From Anarhynchus alexandrinus (lineage: Eukaryota; Chordata; Aves; Charadriiformes; Charadriidae), in NCBI GenBank assembly GCA_008711295.1, contig VUYV01000045.1:4560466-4624465 (forward strand): 64,000 nucleotides of DNA, given 5' to 3'. The notes beneath the pieces were generated by a model. The model made no database searches, was not told the DNA's origin, and saw only the letters and a program-made list of their open reading frames with translations. The translations under genes were made by a program, and so were the position numbers. Shown in pieces: positions 25,401-37,366 of the stretch (the stretch's first letter is position 1; each line of letters starts with the position of its first letter).

Positions 25401-28400
25401 TTACTTACTGGCAGACTGGAGGACAGCATAACATTTCTCACCTTGTTTGTGAAAGTATCTGCAGGACTTGAGAGAAGACTAAGGAATGAGGAAGTTCAAG
25501 TAACAAGGAGGTTTAAATGATGAGGATGATTAGCTGCAGTTAACAGCTTTCCAGTAGTTGTTATTTTGCACCATTTAAAGTCTTTAAGAAAAGGGCAAAT
25601 TTAAAATTAAGAGTATAATGACTAGTATAGTATTATAATAGTAGTAAACTGCTAGCACTAGTAATCAATGCTATATTAATAACATATTTTTATTATGGTC
25701 TAAGTGTTTACATGCAAAACTGCATTTTTACTTGGACAGCTTATTCTGCTCCCACTAAGACCAGCTGCTCCTGTGAGACAGTTTTGCCTGTACAGCTGTT
25801 GGGACACTAGAGACTTGGGCTAAGCAACGCTGTGGGTATGTCAGGGAGCACCCTCTCCATCAGCCGGGAAGGCGACACTTGCTGCACGTGGGCTCTGGGG
25901 TGACCGCAGGCTCAGGGTAGCCCCCAGCCCTGTCGGGGCAGCAGCGAGGGAGCTAATGAACCCTACCATTAGCAGGAACTCTTAGCTTGGGCTCAGTAAC
26001 TCTATCTACTAGCAAGAAAATGTACCCTGTTGGCTTCTCCTGCCGCAACTGTAGTGATGCTTGCCAAGGTGCCCTCCTGGCCACAAACCCCTTTTCTCAG
26101 GAGTGCCAAGGCAGTGACCCTCAGACCCATTTTTAATCCCTCTCTGAAGGGATCCAGCTGCCAAGACTGTCTTGTGAGCTGATGCGTGACAGTAAACCCC
26201 CGTTACCCGGCCACAGCATCGCCCTGCTCAGACCCCTCGTGCCCTGTCACTGCCTGTCCCTGCTGCGGGGGAGGCAGCTTTGACAGATCTTTATGCTTGC
26301 TAGGTCTGCTAGCAAGTGCTGGTCTCCGCAGAGCAGCAAGCTCCAATTTCCCCCCCATTTTGTGTCCACCACACGGCTCTGCTTCCTGAGGTCCCATCAC
26401 CTATAAGTGGGGAAGAAATTTGGCTTGCCAAATCTTCAACTGCTGGTAACGATGCATGAAAACAGACAGAAACCAGCTCAATGCACAGAGCTGAGATGGA
26501 ATTTGCAGGAAGGTTATAATATGGAGAATTTGATCCAGAAAACACTCTGGAGACTGACTCCAAAGGAGCAACCTCAGAGTGAAACTGAATTAGCACACGC
26601 TGCAAAAAAAGCCACCCCGAGAGCTGCAGGTGGATTAGTTCCTAGAACCACTGCCATTGCTTTCTGAGAGAAACTCCGCTCATTAGTACTCTTTAAAAGA
26701 TATTATTAAAATACATACCACCCCCCACATGGTATATATGTGCCTAATGACATTTGAGACTGGAAAATCACATTACAAATAGGTAGCACATCTGTAGTGT
26801 TGGCTTGACAAGTTGAGCTTTGATGGAGGACTGTGCTTCCCCATTTTAGGTGTGTGCTGCAACAGGTAGTTGGAAAAAAAGATTTTATGCAAATCAGGTA
26901 CATTAAGAATGAGTTCTAGAATAGTCTTTAGGCAAATTAAGTGCTCATTCTTGAAAGCCTGATTATATTTTTTATCTTCCAACCAGTAAGTGCTGCTTTT
27001 CTTAACACTGTTTTCATCAGTACCTTGCTCAGCCTTTTCTCCTACCTTAACTGTGTTTTAAAGGAAATGTTAAAGCTTTTCAAAAGGTGCTAAACTGACA
27101 GCTTTGTGTATTGGTATCTTCTGTCCTCAGCACAAACATGGCAGTGCTATCTTCCCAAGTCACCCAGTCCTGATCTGCAGAGACTGTCCAGAACTACCTT
27201 TAAGACAGTCTAAAAAAGCATCTGCTTTCTCAGATGCCCAGTCAGTAGACAGAAGTTCTGCAGGGATGGTGAAACAGTCTGGGGATCACGTAAATTGTGA
27301 TTATAATTCACTTCAACCAACAGAGGACTGCGGCTTGTTACTCAATTTGATCAGGCTAAAAACTACAGGGTATAGGACATGTTAGCTCAATGGAAATACC
27401 GTAGATCTCTATTGAGAGGGCTTCAGTGTGACATCCAGCCCATGCTCCTAAGAGTCAATGAAAGCCCAGTGACAAGAAAGGAGGCCTTGTAGCTTTGATG
27501 TCACCAATATTTTAACTGATGGACTGAGAACTTCCTGGAATTGCTGGTGCTCCCTGGAAAAAGAAGGCTGCAGATGGGTCTTCACCCACAGAACTTGTGC
27601 AGGCTGGGACCTGGAGGGCTGCATTTGCCACCCAAAGCTGCGTCCACATTGAAGCCTCTGCCCTGGCAGGGGCAGCTGCTCCAACATCTGCTGGGGAAAC
27701 TGCCCTACAGCACGCTGCTACCATGCCTGAGACTTACACTGGTATGAATTTGACAGAGGCCCCCTTCTTTGCACCCTGCTGTGCAAACTGCTATGCGAAC
27801 TGCTGCATCTGCTGGCTGCCTCTGCTTTCTGTCTTTCTAAATTCCTCTATAAAATCTAGTTTCCATCAGTAGGATGTTACCCTTCACTTTTTCTCCTGAG
27901 CTTACAACCAGATTATGTGTTGTTAAACAGCTGCTGCATGTCAGAATGAGTGAAGCAATCCGTCTGCATCTCCTCCTTACCTCTCAGGCGTTTGTGCAGC
28001 ACCTTGAGATTAAAGGTTTTACAGAAATGACCAGCAAAATGACCTATGCCCATTCCTCTTAATTAATCACTACCAGTGTTTTCACCTTAAAAACCAATAC
28101 TAATAAGCCTAAAAATCCCTACAGTGGTAGTCAGTGCCATTTGTACAGTAATAGCAGTAATAAAGCTGCATTTTCTGCATGCTCCTAGCAGAGTAATGTG
28201 GAGAACCAGATCATAAACTAGTAAAACAAGGGGCACAATTATGATTTACTCGTTGAGAAACTTCTGAGATAGGAACAGCTGGCAAGAGAGTATTTATGTG
28301 TCATCTGAAGGATGATACCTTCCACCAAGGCAGCCTAATCCATAAAGAGAGCAGCAGGATATCAGAGCTGGGTGCATAATAAATTGGAATCCTTGAGTGA

Positions 28401-28920
28401 GTCTGAGCCCTTCTGAGACTGAAAGCGCTGGTAGCACTTTTCCTCTTACAAATGAGAAATTATGACTATTAACTGAGACACGCTGATGCACAGGATGCAC
28501 TCCAAGGCAGCCACAGACGGCTCGTTAATTGTTATTGTAGGCTGGAGAGAGGAAGAAGTATTGTATGATCTAAACAAAGACCAATACCCTATAACACCAC
28601 AAAACACACAAGAACCAAAGATAACCATTTTCAATCAATATGAGTGTAGCATTCTTTGAAAAGAAAATTAACACTTCCTCCTTAATGTTACCACCTCTTT
28701 TCCTCTTTTCTGTAGATAAATACAGTGGACATGGCATATCTGACTTAATAGGAATTGTATCACTTTCTCCACGCATACCTAATGTTGATGGATTTGTTCT
28801 CGTTGTTTCTGACACATGCAGTACATACTATGTATTGAAATAGCAGCGTCAATCTGATCTCACCCCTATGACTACTAGTGTCAGGGTGTTTATATATAGG
28901 TGTTTATAGAATTTCCACAG
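22460..28920 (-). other. Presumed AIG1 intron, right-hand part begins
   Basis: This starts at the acceptor of the exon at 22344-22459. The missing upstream exon was searched for as the reverse complement of the LNHGM and YAYDREMIYPK regions, and no match was found up to 64000. Besides a MIR-like relic near 22.95 kb, it contains AT-rich sequence at about 24.6-25.2 kb that is compositionally like conserved non-coding DNA, and a slightly GC-rich patch at 25.8-26.4 kb. No gene is recognised. Confidence 0.5.
22945..23062 (+). mobile_element. MIR/L2-like relic, sense
   Basis: 'cctcaatacctctgttcctc' then 'catctgtaagacaggagcaa' and 'ggtgctgtgaatcttaattt' match the order of the MIR core and 3' region (cctcagtttcctcatctgta ... 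gatnat ... gttgtgaggattaaat). Divergence is high, as expected for this ancient amniote repeat. Confidence 0.55.
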
Positions 28921-28924
28921 TGCC

Positions 28925-29092
28925 AATCACTGAAGCACTTCAGCACCTCCAAAGTGTTACTAAACATACCCTCACAGCAGCCCTCATCTGTAGGGGCAGG
29001 ATATCCCATCCCCATTTTGCAGGAGGGCAAGATGGAGATGGCGTGTCTCACTTGAGGTCATGTAGGGTAGCTATACAGGAACGGAGAACTAT
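28925..29092 (-). mobile_element. MIR/L2-like relic, antisense
   Basis: 'ccctcacagcagccctcatc', 'ccatccccattttgcaggag' and 'ctcacttgaggtcatgtagg' follow the antisense MIR order (cctcacaacaaccct ... ccccattttacagatgg ... acttgcccaaggtcacacag). It is identified by recalled consensus only. Confidence 0.55.
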
Positions 29093-30197
29093 TGTATTCC
29101 TCAGTTCCATTCCTGGGCATCAGCCTAAGATGAGCAAGCACGTACAGAGAAGTAACAAAAATTTGGTATGAAAGGCAATCTACTCATTCAAGTTTATAGC
29201 TCTAAGACATCTTGGCCCTTTCAGCATCTCTCAGTTGTTACCTTGATCGACTCTCTGTCCTGGTTCCCCTCTGCTTTTGGAGGCTTTTCAACTGCATCCC
29301 TCTAGGCTGTCTGCCTCTCTCTCATCCCAGCTCCTGCTGCTTCAAGCTGTTTCCTTGCTACTCCCATCCTAACTAGCCCAAGTGACCCCTCTGTGCCCTC
29401 CTGGTCCCGATTCAGCAGCTCCCACAAAGACACATCCTCACTTCTGTCTTGGCCTCTTTCAGTCACCACAGGTCTTCTCTTCACATCCATCCGTTCATTG
29501 GCCAGGCACAGGTCAAAATCTTGGTCACTTGGACTTGAAACAAGATGATGACAGGAACGGGACAGGGCAGGACACGGCACATATGGTATAGCAAAATTGT
29601 GCAAAACCAGTGCCAAATGGAACAGCATTGCTACATGTTTAATGTACCATGTATAATTCCACATAACTAGTTTTAATGCATGTCATGTATCCAGATATCA
29701 TTAAACTCATGCAAAGTGCAATGTCACATAAGTCACCTCTCTTCTTTTGCTGGGATCCCTTAGCTAGGCTTTCTGTTCCTTCTGTGCCGTGCCCAAACTC
29801 CTCGGCCAGCTCCCGACAGTATGCACTGCACTACCATTAGGAGACTTTTAAAATACAAGAGAACCAACAAAGCCTAGGTTATGTGAGCTCAGCCACAGCT
29901 GAGCAAACCCTGTGAACCCCAATTTACTTTCAACTTCAAGAACTTGTTTTTCCCAGATATAATCAGAAAAACCACACCACTAACAATTGGAACATCTACG
30001 TATGTCCTGTGCAAGGATCACTCATTAATCACAATGCTATGCAAAGTAATTTTTCTGCATATTTTGTTCAGCTTATTTGCCTCTTACCAGTTAAATCACT
30101 TGCCCTAGAACTTCTTAAACTACCATTTGCAAAAGGGTTTATTTAGGCAAAGAAATATATTCCTGTCTCTTACAATTATCCTTAAAATCAATGTTTA

Positions 30198-30213
30198 TAC
30201 ACACACACACACG
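30198..30213. repeat. (AC)n microsatellite
   Basis: A short run of seven to eight AC dinucleotides, possibly polymorphic. Confidence 0.85.
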
Positions 30214-31534
30214 TATTACTGAGATTTAATTTGCATGAATGAATGTTGAGTGTTTATGCAGGTCATGCTGCAAAACTCCTAGTAAAATCTTTGAGCTTCA
30301 TGTATTCCTAGCACAAATGTCACTGAAGAAAGCTTGCAGATGTATTTTAGCAATGGTTTAAAACAATTTTACTCAGATGGAAAATAGTATTCCTCTCCTT
30401 GAAAAGCCAACTTCTTCCTTATGATGAGTCCAATTGCACAGGACTCAAAAGGAGAAAATAATTTGTGTCAGTACGTATTCTAAATCTCTTTAACTGACTT
30501 GAAAAGTTTATCTGTACATAAAACGTGCCATGTTAAATTCTAACATCTGGCAATCTCCCAGGGCTAGCACTAAGGCTTTCACAGAAGGATATTTTTGGCT
30601 TCACGACAGCCAAAGTATCCTCTTTCTAACCTGAAGACATTGGACTTTGAATCTGTCACTGGTCCAGGACTGAATATTGCTTGTCCTGGGCTTCGGGCCA
30701 GTGTAATTTGGGGAAAGAAATTCCACATTTGGGAAAATCAAGAAACCATTATTTGGCAATTTCTTTTTCAAATGGTGGCTCTTTGATGCTATTCGGAAAT
30801 TTAAAATCTTGGAAGCGGTTACCGAGGAGGTGGATTTATTGGGTGTTGTGCAGGTGAGGTAGCCAAAGGTCAAATTTTGGTTTATCACATGGTGACTGCA
30901 ACTATCTGCAACTTAGTTCAAACAATTTATCTCACAGACATTGCCATTATCTTTATTTAATTATTTCTTTATATTGTACATGCAAACTCCTTTAATAAAT
31001 AACTCTAGAGGACGTAACCTCATAAGCCTTTTTGCTCTCATAATACAGAAAGCAATAGCAGACTGACGTGAATGTGGTCTCATTAGTGCACCCAGTGATC
31101 TGTCTGTAACCAGTTTTGCATGATGTGCATTGCCCTGTGTCTTCTAAATAGCGCGTACTCGAATGCGAGGCAGAGGTGCACGAGGGAAGAGCTTCTCAAG
31201 CAATGGTGCACGTGCCCCCAGCCAAAGTGCTGCGCTAGCATCAGCTCCGCAATCCTCCAGCCTGTGCAACAGCGCAGGACTAAGATGTGCAGCGGCAGCT
31301 GGACGCTGGCACCTACTGCCGAGTGACCTGATGACCTGTGATAAGCTGTGGCCGGGCACCAAAGCAACTCTCAACTCTGCACTTGGCTTTGCTGACAGCA
31401 CCTGCTGCAGGAGAAAAACGCTGCTGGTCTTGCACTCTGTGCTGAGGATGCAGAAGCCAGGCAGGGTCCCGAGGTACCGCAAGATTAGTAAGATCAGGAG
31501 TGATGTGCTTTCAGTGGGTAAGGCACTGGCATGT

Positions 31535-31640
31535 GCTGGGGTGCAGGGAAGAGAGGGTGTGTAGTGGGGGTGTAGGGAAGGCAGGAGGCATAGGCTGGGG
31601 TTCTGCATTTGCTGGGGGTCAGATGGGGCAGCAGGTATGG
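31535..31640 (+). repeat. G-rich segment with G-quadruplex potential
   Basis: Repeated GGG-GGGGG runs on the plus strand, including 'gagggtgtgtagtgggggtg' followed by 'tagggaagg' and a further GGGG and GGGGG. The words 'ggggtgcagggaag' and 'gggggtgtagggaag' look like diverged copies of one unit of about 15 bases. One loop is long, so a quadruplex is only possible. Confidence 0.5.
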
Positions 31641-34029
31641 TTGGAAAACTTGTTGAGGGGGAAAACGAGTCTGTGCAGGAAGGCAGGGGAAGAAGGACAG
31701 AGGTGCAGCCCTGCTTGAGCGTCTCCTAGAGCTGCTTCTCCTCTGCAAAGAAAGCACGTAAGCAAAGAAGCCTGGGTAACATCCTGAACTAAGGTCTTCT
31801 GTCACGAAAACACACTGACATTTCTTACTTGTTTTACCCACTATATGACACACTTTATTTAGGAGAATCATTCCTCTTCAAATGCAATTAGTTCTAAATG
31901 CTATTGTTCATGTTAAAACAATTGTTATTTTGATTGATAGTAAAAGCCTACACACGATAGTAAAGGCAGCAATGTCGGACACAAAGACATTACAAAATCT
32001 ATAACCTGACCCTTTAAAACCTGACTTGAACCATCAGACTTGACTTATGAGACTAGTTACAATAGTGCTTCATGCAAAAAGCATTAGGTTAATGCTGGAT
32101 CAGGCAAAGTTGCCAAACACACCCTGGCATAATTAATCAAGAATATTTCAAAAACAGATCACCTCTAAGAGGTTATTGATTTCCTGTCACGACACGTTTG
32201 CCTTATGAGGTGCTACAATGCTATGTATCTGAGATGTGCTGGCGTGTATTTTTCAGTGACTAAGCCTTGATCTATCTTCCTGGATCCCTGCCACCAGTGC
32301 ATTGACATCTGCAACTACTCATGTTTGACAGTCTCATGCATGAGCTATGTGGCTTCCAACTTGGATGGGATTAGTATAGGAGACTTGCTGAATACTTCAA
32401 ATGTAATTGAAAGCAGATAAATACAAGGGTCTCAAGAGGGTGGCATACTTTTTACATATGGTATCACATTAAATCACGCGTATACATACTTAGAATGAGA
32501 AGATCTCAGTTTTAACCAGTATAGTATGCAAGAAAGTGTTTGCCCTTGTTCTTAAATACGTATGAATCCTGATAATGTCATATCTTTCTAAAATCCAAAT
32601 ATGCTGCATGGCTGGAGTGTGGTTTAGACAAGCATGAAAAGGCACACATGTGGGGAGAAGAGTGGGGGAAGAGGAATGTATTCAGAGACTGGCAGGTGTT
32701 TTGCCTTTCATCCATGCTTGAACTAAGGCATTCATGTGTTCTGTGAACCGCCCCTGCCAAGTGGTGAGAGCTGAAGACAAACTATACATCATGTAGCTCA
32801 AGATTACACTATTACAGTGTCAAATGTCTGCAAATAAGAAATGATGTTTTCTTTTAGAGCAAAATTCAACCACCTTCCTTACATAGAAGACATTTCTATT
32901 TACCTATTTTTCTCCGTAAATGTGGACATTGATAGCATAATCTGTAAATGTATTTCTGTACATATTTACTGTAAAATAGAGGATGTAAACAAAACTGATG
33001 TTAACACTGCTGTATAGAGTTTATGTCTCACATTTCCTTACGTTTTTAGACTTTGAACTCTGCAAACACAAGTAATCTTGCTTTAATGCAGATAATGCAG
33101 AGCTTGAGAAATCTTTTAATGGCAAATGGCCTGCTATTTCCTGCTGTCAAATACCTGTTTGAGGATTGCAGTAATGGGCAATACACGAGCATCACAAGAG
33201 GACAGGGATACTGAACATATGTGATACCAAAGGGCTCCAAGACAACCAGGTTGCAGTGGAGCTGTGATAACCATAATAATAAAACCATGGGCTTCTCTGG
33301 GTTGTCTTGTAGAGTCTGGACTAATTTTTATTGTCCACCTTAACCTTGATATACCTGTCTCTGCTTCCCTCACTAACAGCTCTGTCCCCAGCCATCAGTG
33401 ACCTGTGTGGGTTCTCTATTTCAGATGTGAAAAAGGAAGAAGAGCTGGAGATGAGATGTGATTCTTCTTACCACATGGTAGTATGCTTCCTATCAAGGAG
33501 GGGAGCAGAGCTTTAGTATGTGTAAGTCAGTGGTTCCTGAGAGAGCAGTAGGTGAGTAGGAGGGTTGCAATGGGATAAGTGGTTTAATGTCTCATACTCT
33601 GAAGAACCCCGAAGGAAGGAGGGCTTCTTACTCTGCCTGGTGTTGCAGCTCCTGTCATGGAATAAAGTCCTCAAGGACTTCTGCTCCAGCCTCCCAGCCA
33701 CAGAAATCAGCTGAGGTCTGAAGCAGTTAATGTGAGGTACCCCTTGGTCTCCTTCCCAGGACCCTGCTAAATGTGGTCTGAGAAGGTCATCAGTTTGGTG
33801 ACACTTGTAGTATCATAATGCATTTTTCTGGTACTAGAAAATTTATCTGTATTCCCCTATTGCCACAGCGATTCAAGACAGAACTTCCTTTGCAGCACCT
33901 GCTCATAAAGCTGTACAATCAGCCATCTGTAAAGTTTTGCCATGTATCCTTCAGCTGGTCTGATCTCTTCTGTGCTGGGGGATAGATGCCAATATTGGGA
34001 CTGAGGTCATCCACACATGCAAGTGGTTC

Positions 34030-34272
34030 ATGAAATTTTTTCCTTAAATGTAAGAAATATATTTTTTAACTGTAAGGGTGATCAAACACTGAAAGTGGTT
34101 GCCCACAGAGGCTATGGAGTCGCCATCCTTGGCAATATTCAAATCCTGACTGGACACTGTCCTAGGCCACTGGCTCTAGCTGACCCTACATCAGCAGGGG
34201 GGTCGGACAAGATGATCTTCAAGGGTGCCTCCCCACCTCAGCAACTCTGTGACTCTGTGACCCTATGTCCCT
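34030..34272 (+). mobile_element. CR1 LINE, diverged 3' end
   Basis: From left to right: 'ctgtaagggtgatcaaacac', 'ggttgcccacagaggctatg', 'gagtcgccatccttggcaat', 'gactggacactgtcctaggc', 'cagcaggggggtcggacaag', 'atgatcttcaaggg', and an 'actctgtgactctgtgaccc' tail. This is the CR1 3' UTR order with many substitutions, so it is an older insertion than the one at 53185-53567. Confidence 0.9.
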
Positions 34273-36214
34273 AATGGCCTGGCTTTTATGGTCACTGGCC
34301 TTTATATCCAGTCTTGTCAGTCCTTAATACCTCTTCTTCCATCTTCCCTCCCTGGCCAAGGCTGGGTCTGTAAAAACTTGCTGCATTTTGTACATGGTCT
34401 TTGACACCATCCTCTTGGTTCTCTGGGGTGAGAGCAGAACAGGAGAGCTGAACCACCCTGACCTGCAGTACTTCCACCCTGTCAACTTCAGCAGTCTCTC
34501 TTTTTCAGACTCTTAGAGTATTTTCTAAATAGCCCTGTAACCACCACCGTTTTGTAGCTGAGGAACAGAGAGATGCCAGGACGGCCCCAGTTCTACATGT
34601 AGTTTCCTCATTGTGATCCCATTGTGCGTGAACATGTGTTTGAGGTGGAAGATTATGGAAATGCCTTTCAGCTGGGAACAGACTGGCCAGTCCCTAGACA
34701 CATTTCATAATGTTAGCTATAACATTGTTGTGTTGCAACTAAAATACTCAGAGAGACTACAAGTGCAAGAATTGCAGAGCAAACCTTTACAAACAAGGAA
34801 GATCACTACACGTGTCATTGAAGAGGGATAACAGTGATTCCGAGCTGCCTGAGACTACCTGATTGACAGAGTCCTTATAATGGAGAATGGCATCTGTTGG
34901 GAAGGGGAAAATGCACATTTAATTAAGAGCACTCCAACTCCACAGCAGTGATATTTTCCACTGGGCGGGGGCAATAAGGATAACCTTGTTGCTAGGGGAG
35001 AGACCAGAGAACCTCCTCAAGCGCACCCGCATGGAGTGCAGGTGTGGGAGCCAGCATGGAGGGCTAGGTGGGCACAGGAAGCTAGGTGAGAGAAGAAGAC
35101 CTCTTGAAAACAGCAGGTTAGCTGAGAAAGGCTGGTTAGGGTCTCCATCTCCAGAACCGGAGCTGCAGCCACCTCAGCTGCTCTGGCTGCAAGACAGACT
35201 TGCTCAGATTTGGGTCTGCGCTAAGCCAGAACAAGGTATGAGGAGCCCATGGTGGAGACAGCAAGGACAGCGGCTACTCTCCCAGGTCTGAGAAGGAGGA
35301 CTGAGTTAAGAACATTGCAAAGGCATGCCAGAAGGAGAAGAGACCTACCTAACACTGTTGATTTATTCATCACGGGCTTCCTCATGCTATTCCCCGCGTC
35401 CACCCCCCCAATAAGGACGTCTTAGCTTTAAGCCCTTGAAGCCACTGCTAGCAAGCAGTTAAGCACTGCTGTTTAGGGGCACCCACACATGGAATTCACT
35501 TCTGCAAGTTTCTAGGCAGGGTCTTGTGCCAGGGCTATTTTCAGCAAGAATACCTAAGTGATCGGACCCAGCCCGTTTGACTGGCAGCAGCGCTGGGTAG
35601 AGAGGGTACATAACGTACGCCCATGCCAGACTCTGCACGTCGGCCCTCTTGTTTCTCCTCTGCTGCTGGTGTAGCGCATTCTTAGTGGGTTACTAAACTT
35701 TGTGTTGGCATTTCTGCAGAAGGTACCTGGCAGTAGACTGGTATTAGTATTTTAATTACTTGACCTATTGGCCTACCTTGTTGAGCGGTCTTCTTAAGCC
35801 CTATAACCAAGTTCTTAATGCTCCCCACTACTGAACAAAATTAAAACATAAGAAAAAGCTTGCCACATTGATGAAATGTCCAAGAGCAGTGGAACTACTA
35901 TAAAAAGACTTGAAACTATATTACGGTCCTTAGATAAAACCTAAACTTTAAACAGATGATCTCTTGTACATTCTCCAGTGCATGACACTGCTTCGTTATC
36001 TCAGGAATATCAGTTACCATTTTGCCATTTTACTGCAAAAAAGAGCAAAACAAACCCAAAACCCCAGACTTTTTAGAAAACTGGGATGAAAAGTACATTA
36101 AGAGATGCTACATAACCCACAATCACTATGGGATCAGCAGGGATTACCAGAGTATAATTCCTTGTGATGGTGGTATATCATTAGTCTTATTAATAACTAA
36201 AATAACTTCTGACT
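34273..36214. other. Intronic/upstream stretch, no gene seen
   Basis: A weak MIR-like scrap ('ttttgtagctgaggaacaga') lies near 34550-34590. A moderately GC-rich segment at 34980-35300 contains a frame of 101 codons with no recognised similarity. The rest is featureless to me. Confidence 0.45.
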
Positions 36215-36335
36215 GTCAGTATGCTTTATAAAAACTCCAGTTAACCCTTATAACATTTCTGTGAGATGGGGGAAAAAAAATAAAAGCACTTTATCAGTGA
36301 AGAAATGAACACAAAGGAAGAAAAAGCATCCTTTC
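36215..36335 (-). mobile_element. MIR-like relic, antisense
   Basis: 'tatgctttataaaaactcca', 'cccttataacatttctgtga', 'gatggggg', then 'tcagtgaagaaatgaacaca' and 'aaggaag' follow the antisense 3' half of MIR (gcnctttacaaa ... cctcacaacanccctgtgag ... acagatgaggaaactgaggca). An A-rich patch of eight or so bases interrupts it. Confidence 0.6.
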
Positions 36336-37261
36336 TAAACCAAGGTGATAGGCAATCAGTGATGGATTTTGTACTGGAATATGGGTGTTGGCGATGGCTT
36401 CGACTGGGCTCAGCCCATGTCACCACATTGCTCCCTTGTCAGGAGGTCAAAGTTGGAAGAGTCCTGGTGGGAAGCCCACAGCTACTTAAGGGCTTCAATG
36501 TACCAACCTCAAACATTCATGGCAGTGGGAGAAAAAACAGGTGGACAAAATCCAATAGTTTAGGGATCCAATCAAAGCAGATTATTTCAAAACTTTTTAT
36601 TAAATGTGAGCCTATCAGCCTCTCTAAATGTCAATGTAGACATGCTAGAGGAAACAAAAAAAGGCCAGAGGAATACTTGGGCTGTTGCCTGTGAAATTTA
36701 TTCTGGTTCTGACCCCTCTCTGCTGGGGAAAGCTGAGAGCAACTAAGGGCTTAAAACTAATGGACTTCAGCTTCAGGGCAACTTTAGACAGGGTCCATGA
36801 ATGTGAGCCCAGGCTTAGCAGCATGCATCCAAGTGACTCATACAGTCGAGATTCAAGGATTCATGGCATGCCTTCAGCTAGGCATATCTTGGGAAGCAGA
36901 AAGGACGCAGTAGTGGGTCAGGGAGCCAGGAACATCACAATAATATTTGGGAAGGAGTTCCTGTACTGTTTCCAATGTCTCCTTCCCAGGTAAAGTCACA
37001 ACACATTTAGGAATAACCACAAGTCTAAAGAAGCTAGTAGAAACCGCACTTTGGTCTCCTCCTCCAGTCTGCCTTCAGATGGGATCAAGGGGCTGAAATG
37101 ACTCTAGCAATGGTAGTGGATGACCTCATGGTGGCTATAGATGTACTACAAACCTCTATGCCATAACCTCTGTCTAAACAAATACTCCGTCTCTCCCACA
37201 CAACAGCTGGGAACCTGGCAAACACCAACCAGCCTCTAGCACTCCTGTAAAGCAGGGAAGC

Positions 37262-37366
37262 ACTGTCCGTGTTTTAAAAAGAGAACTGAGTTATCAAAAC
37301 TGTAAATTATTTGCACACAGTACATAAGTGGCAGCACCAAGAACTGCACCTTGATCCTTCAGGAAA
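37262..37366 (-). mobile_element. MIR-like relic, antisense core
   Basis: 'agagaactgagttatcaaaa', 'ttatttgcacacagtacata' and 'agtggcagcaccaagaactg' follow the antisense MIR core (gaaactgaggca ... acttgcccaaggtcacacag ... agtggcagagccaggactng). It is short and diverged. Confidence 0.5.

Larger units (their letters stand above)
29093..34029. other. Intronic/upstream stretch, no gene seen
   Basis: It contains an (AC)n microsatellite at about 30198-30212 and a GC-rich, ORF-dense patch at 31140-31720 that includes a G-rich segment. At 29220-29520 it is C/T-rich. The frames at 31144-31608 (minus, 154 codons) and 31163-31564 (plus, 133 codons) overlap each other on opposite strands, and neither resembles a protein I know. 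Confidence 0.5.
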
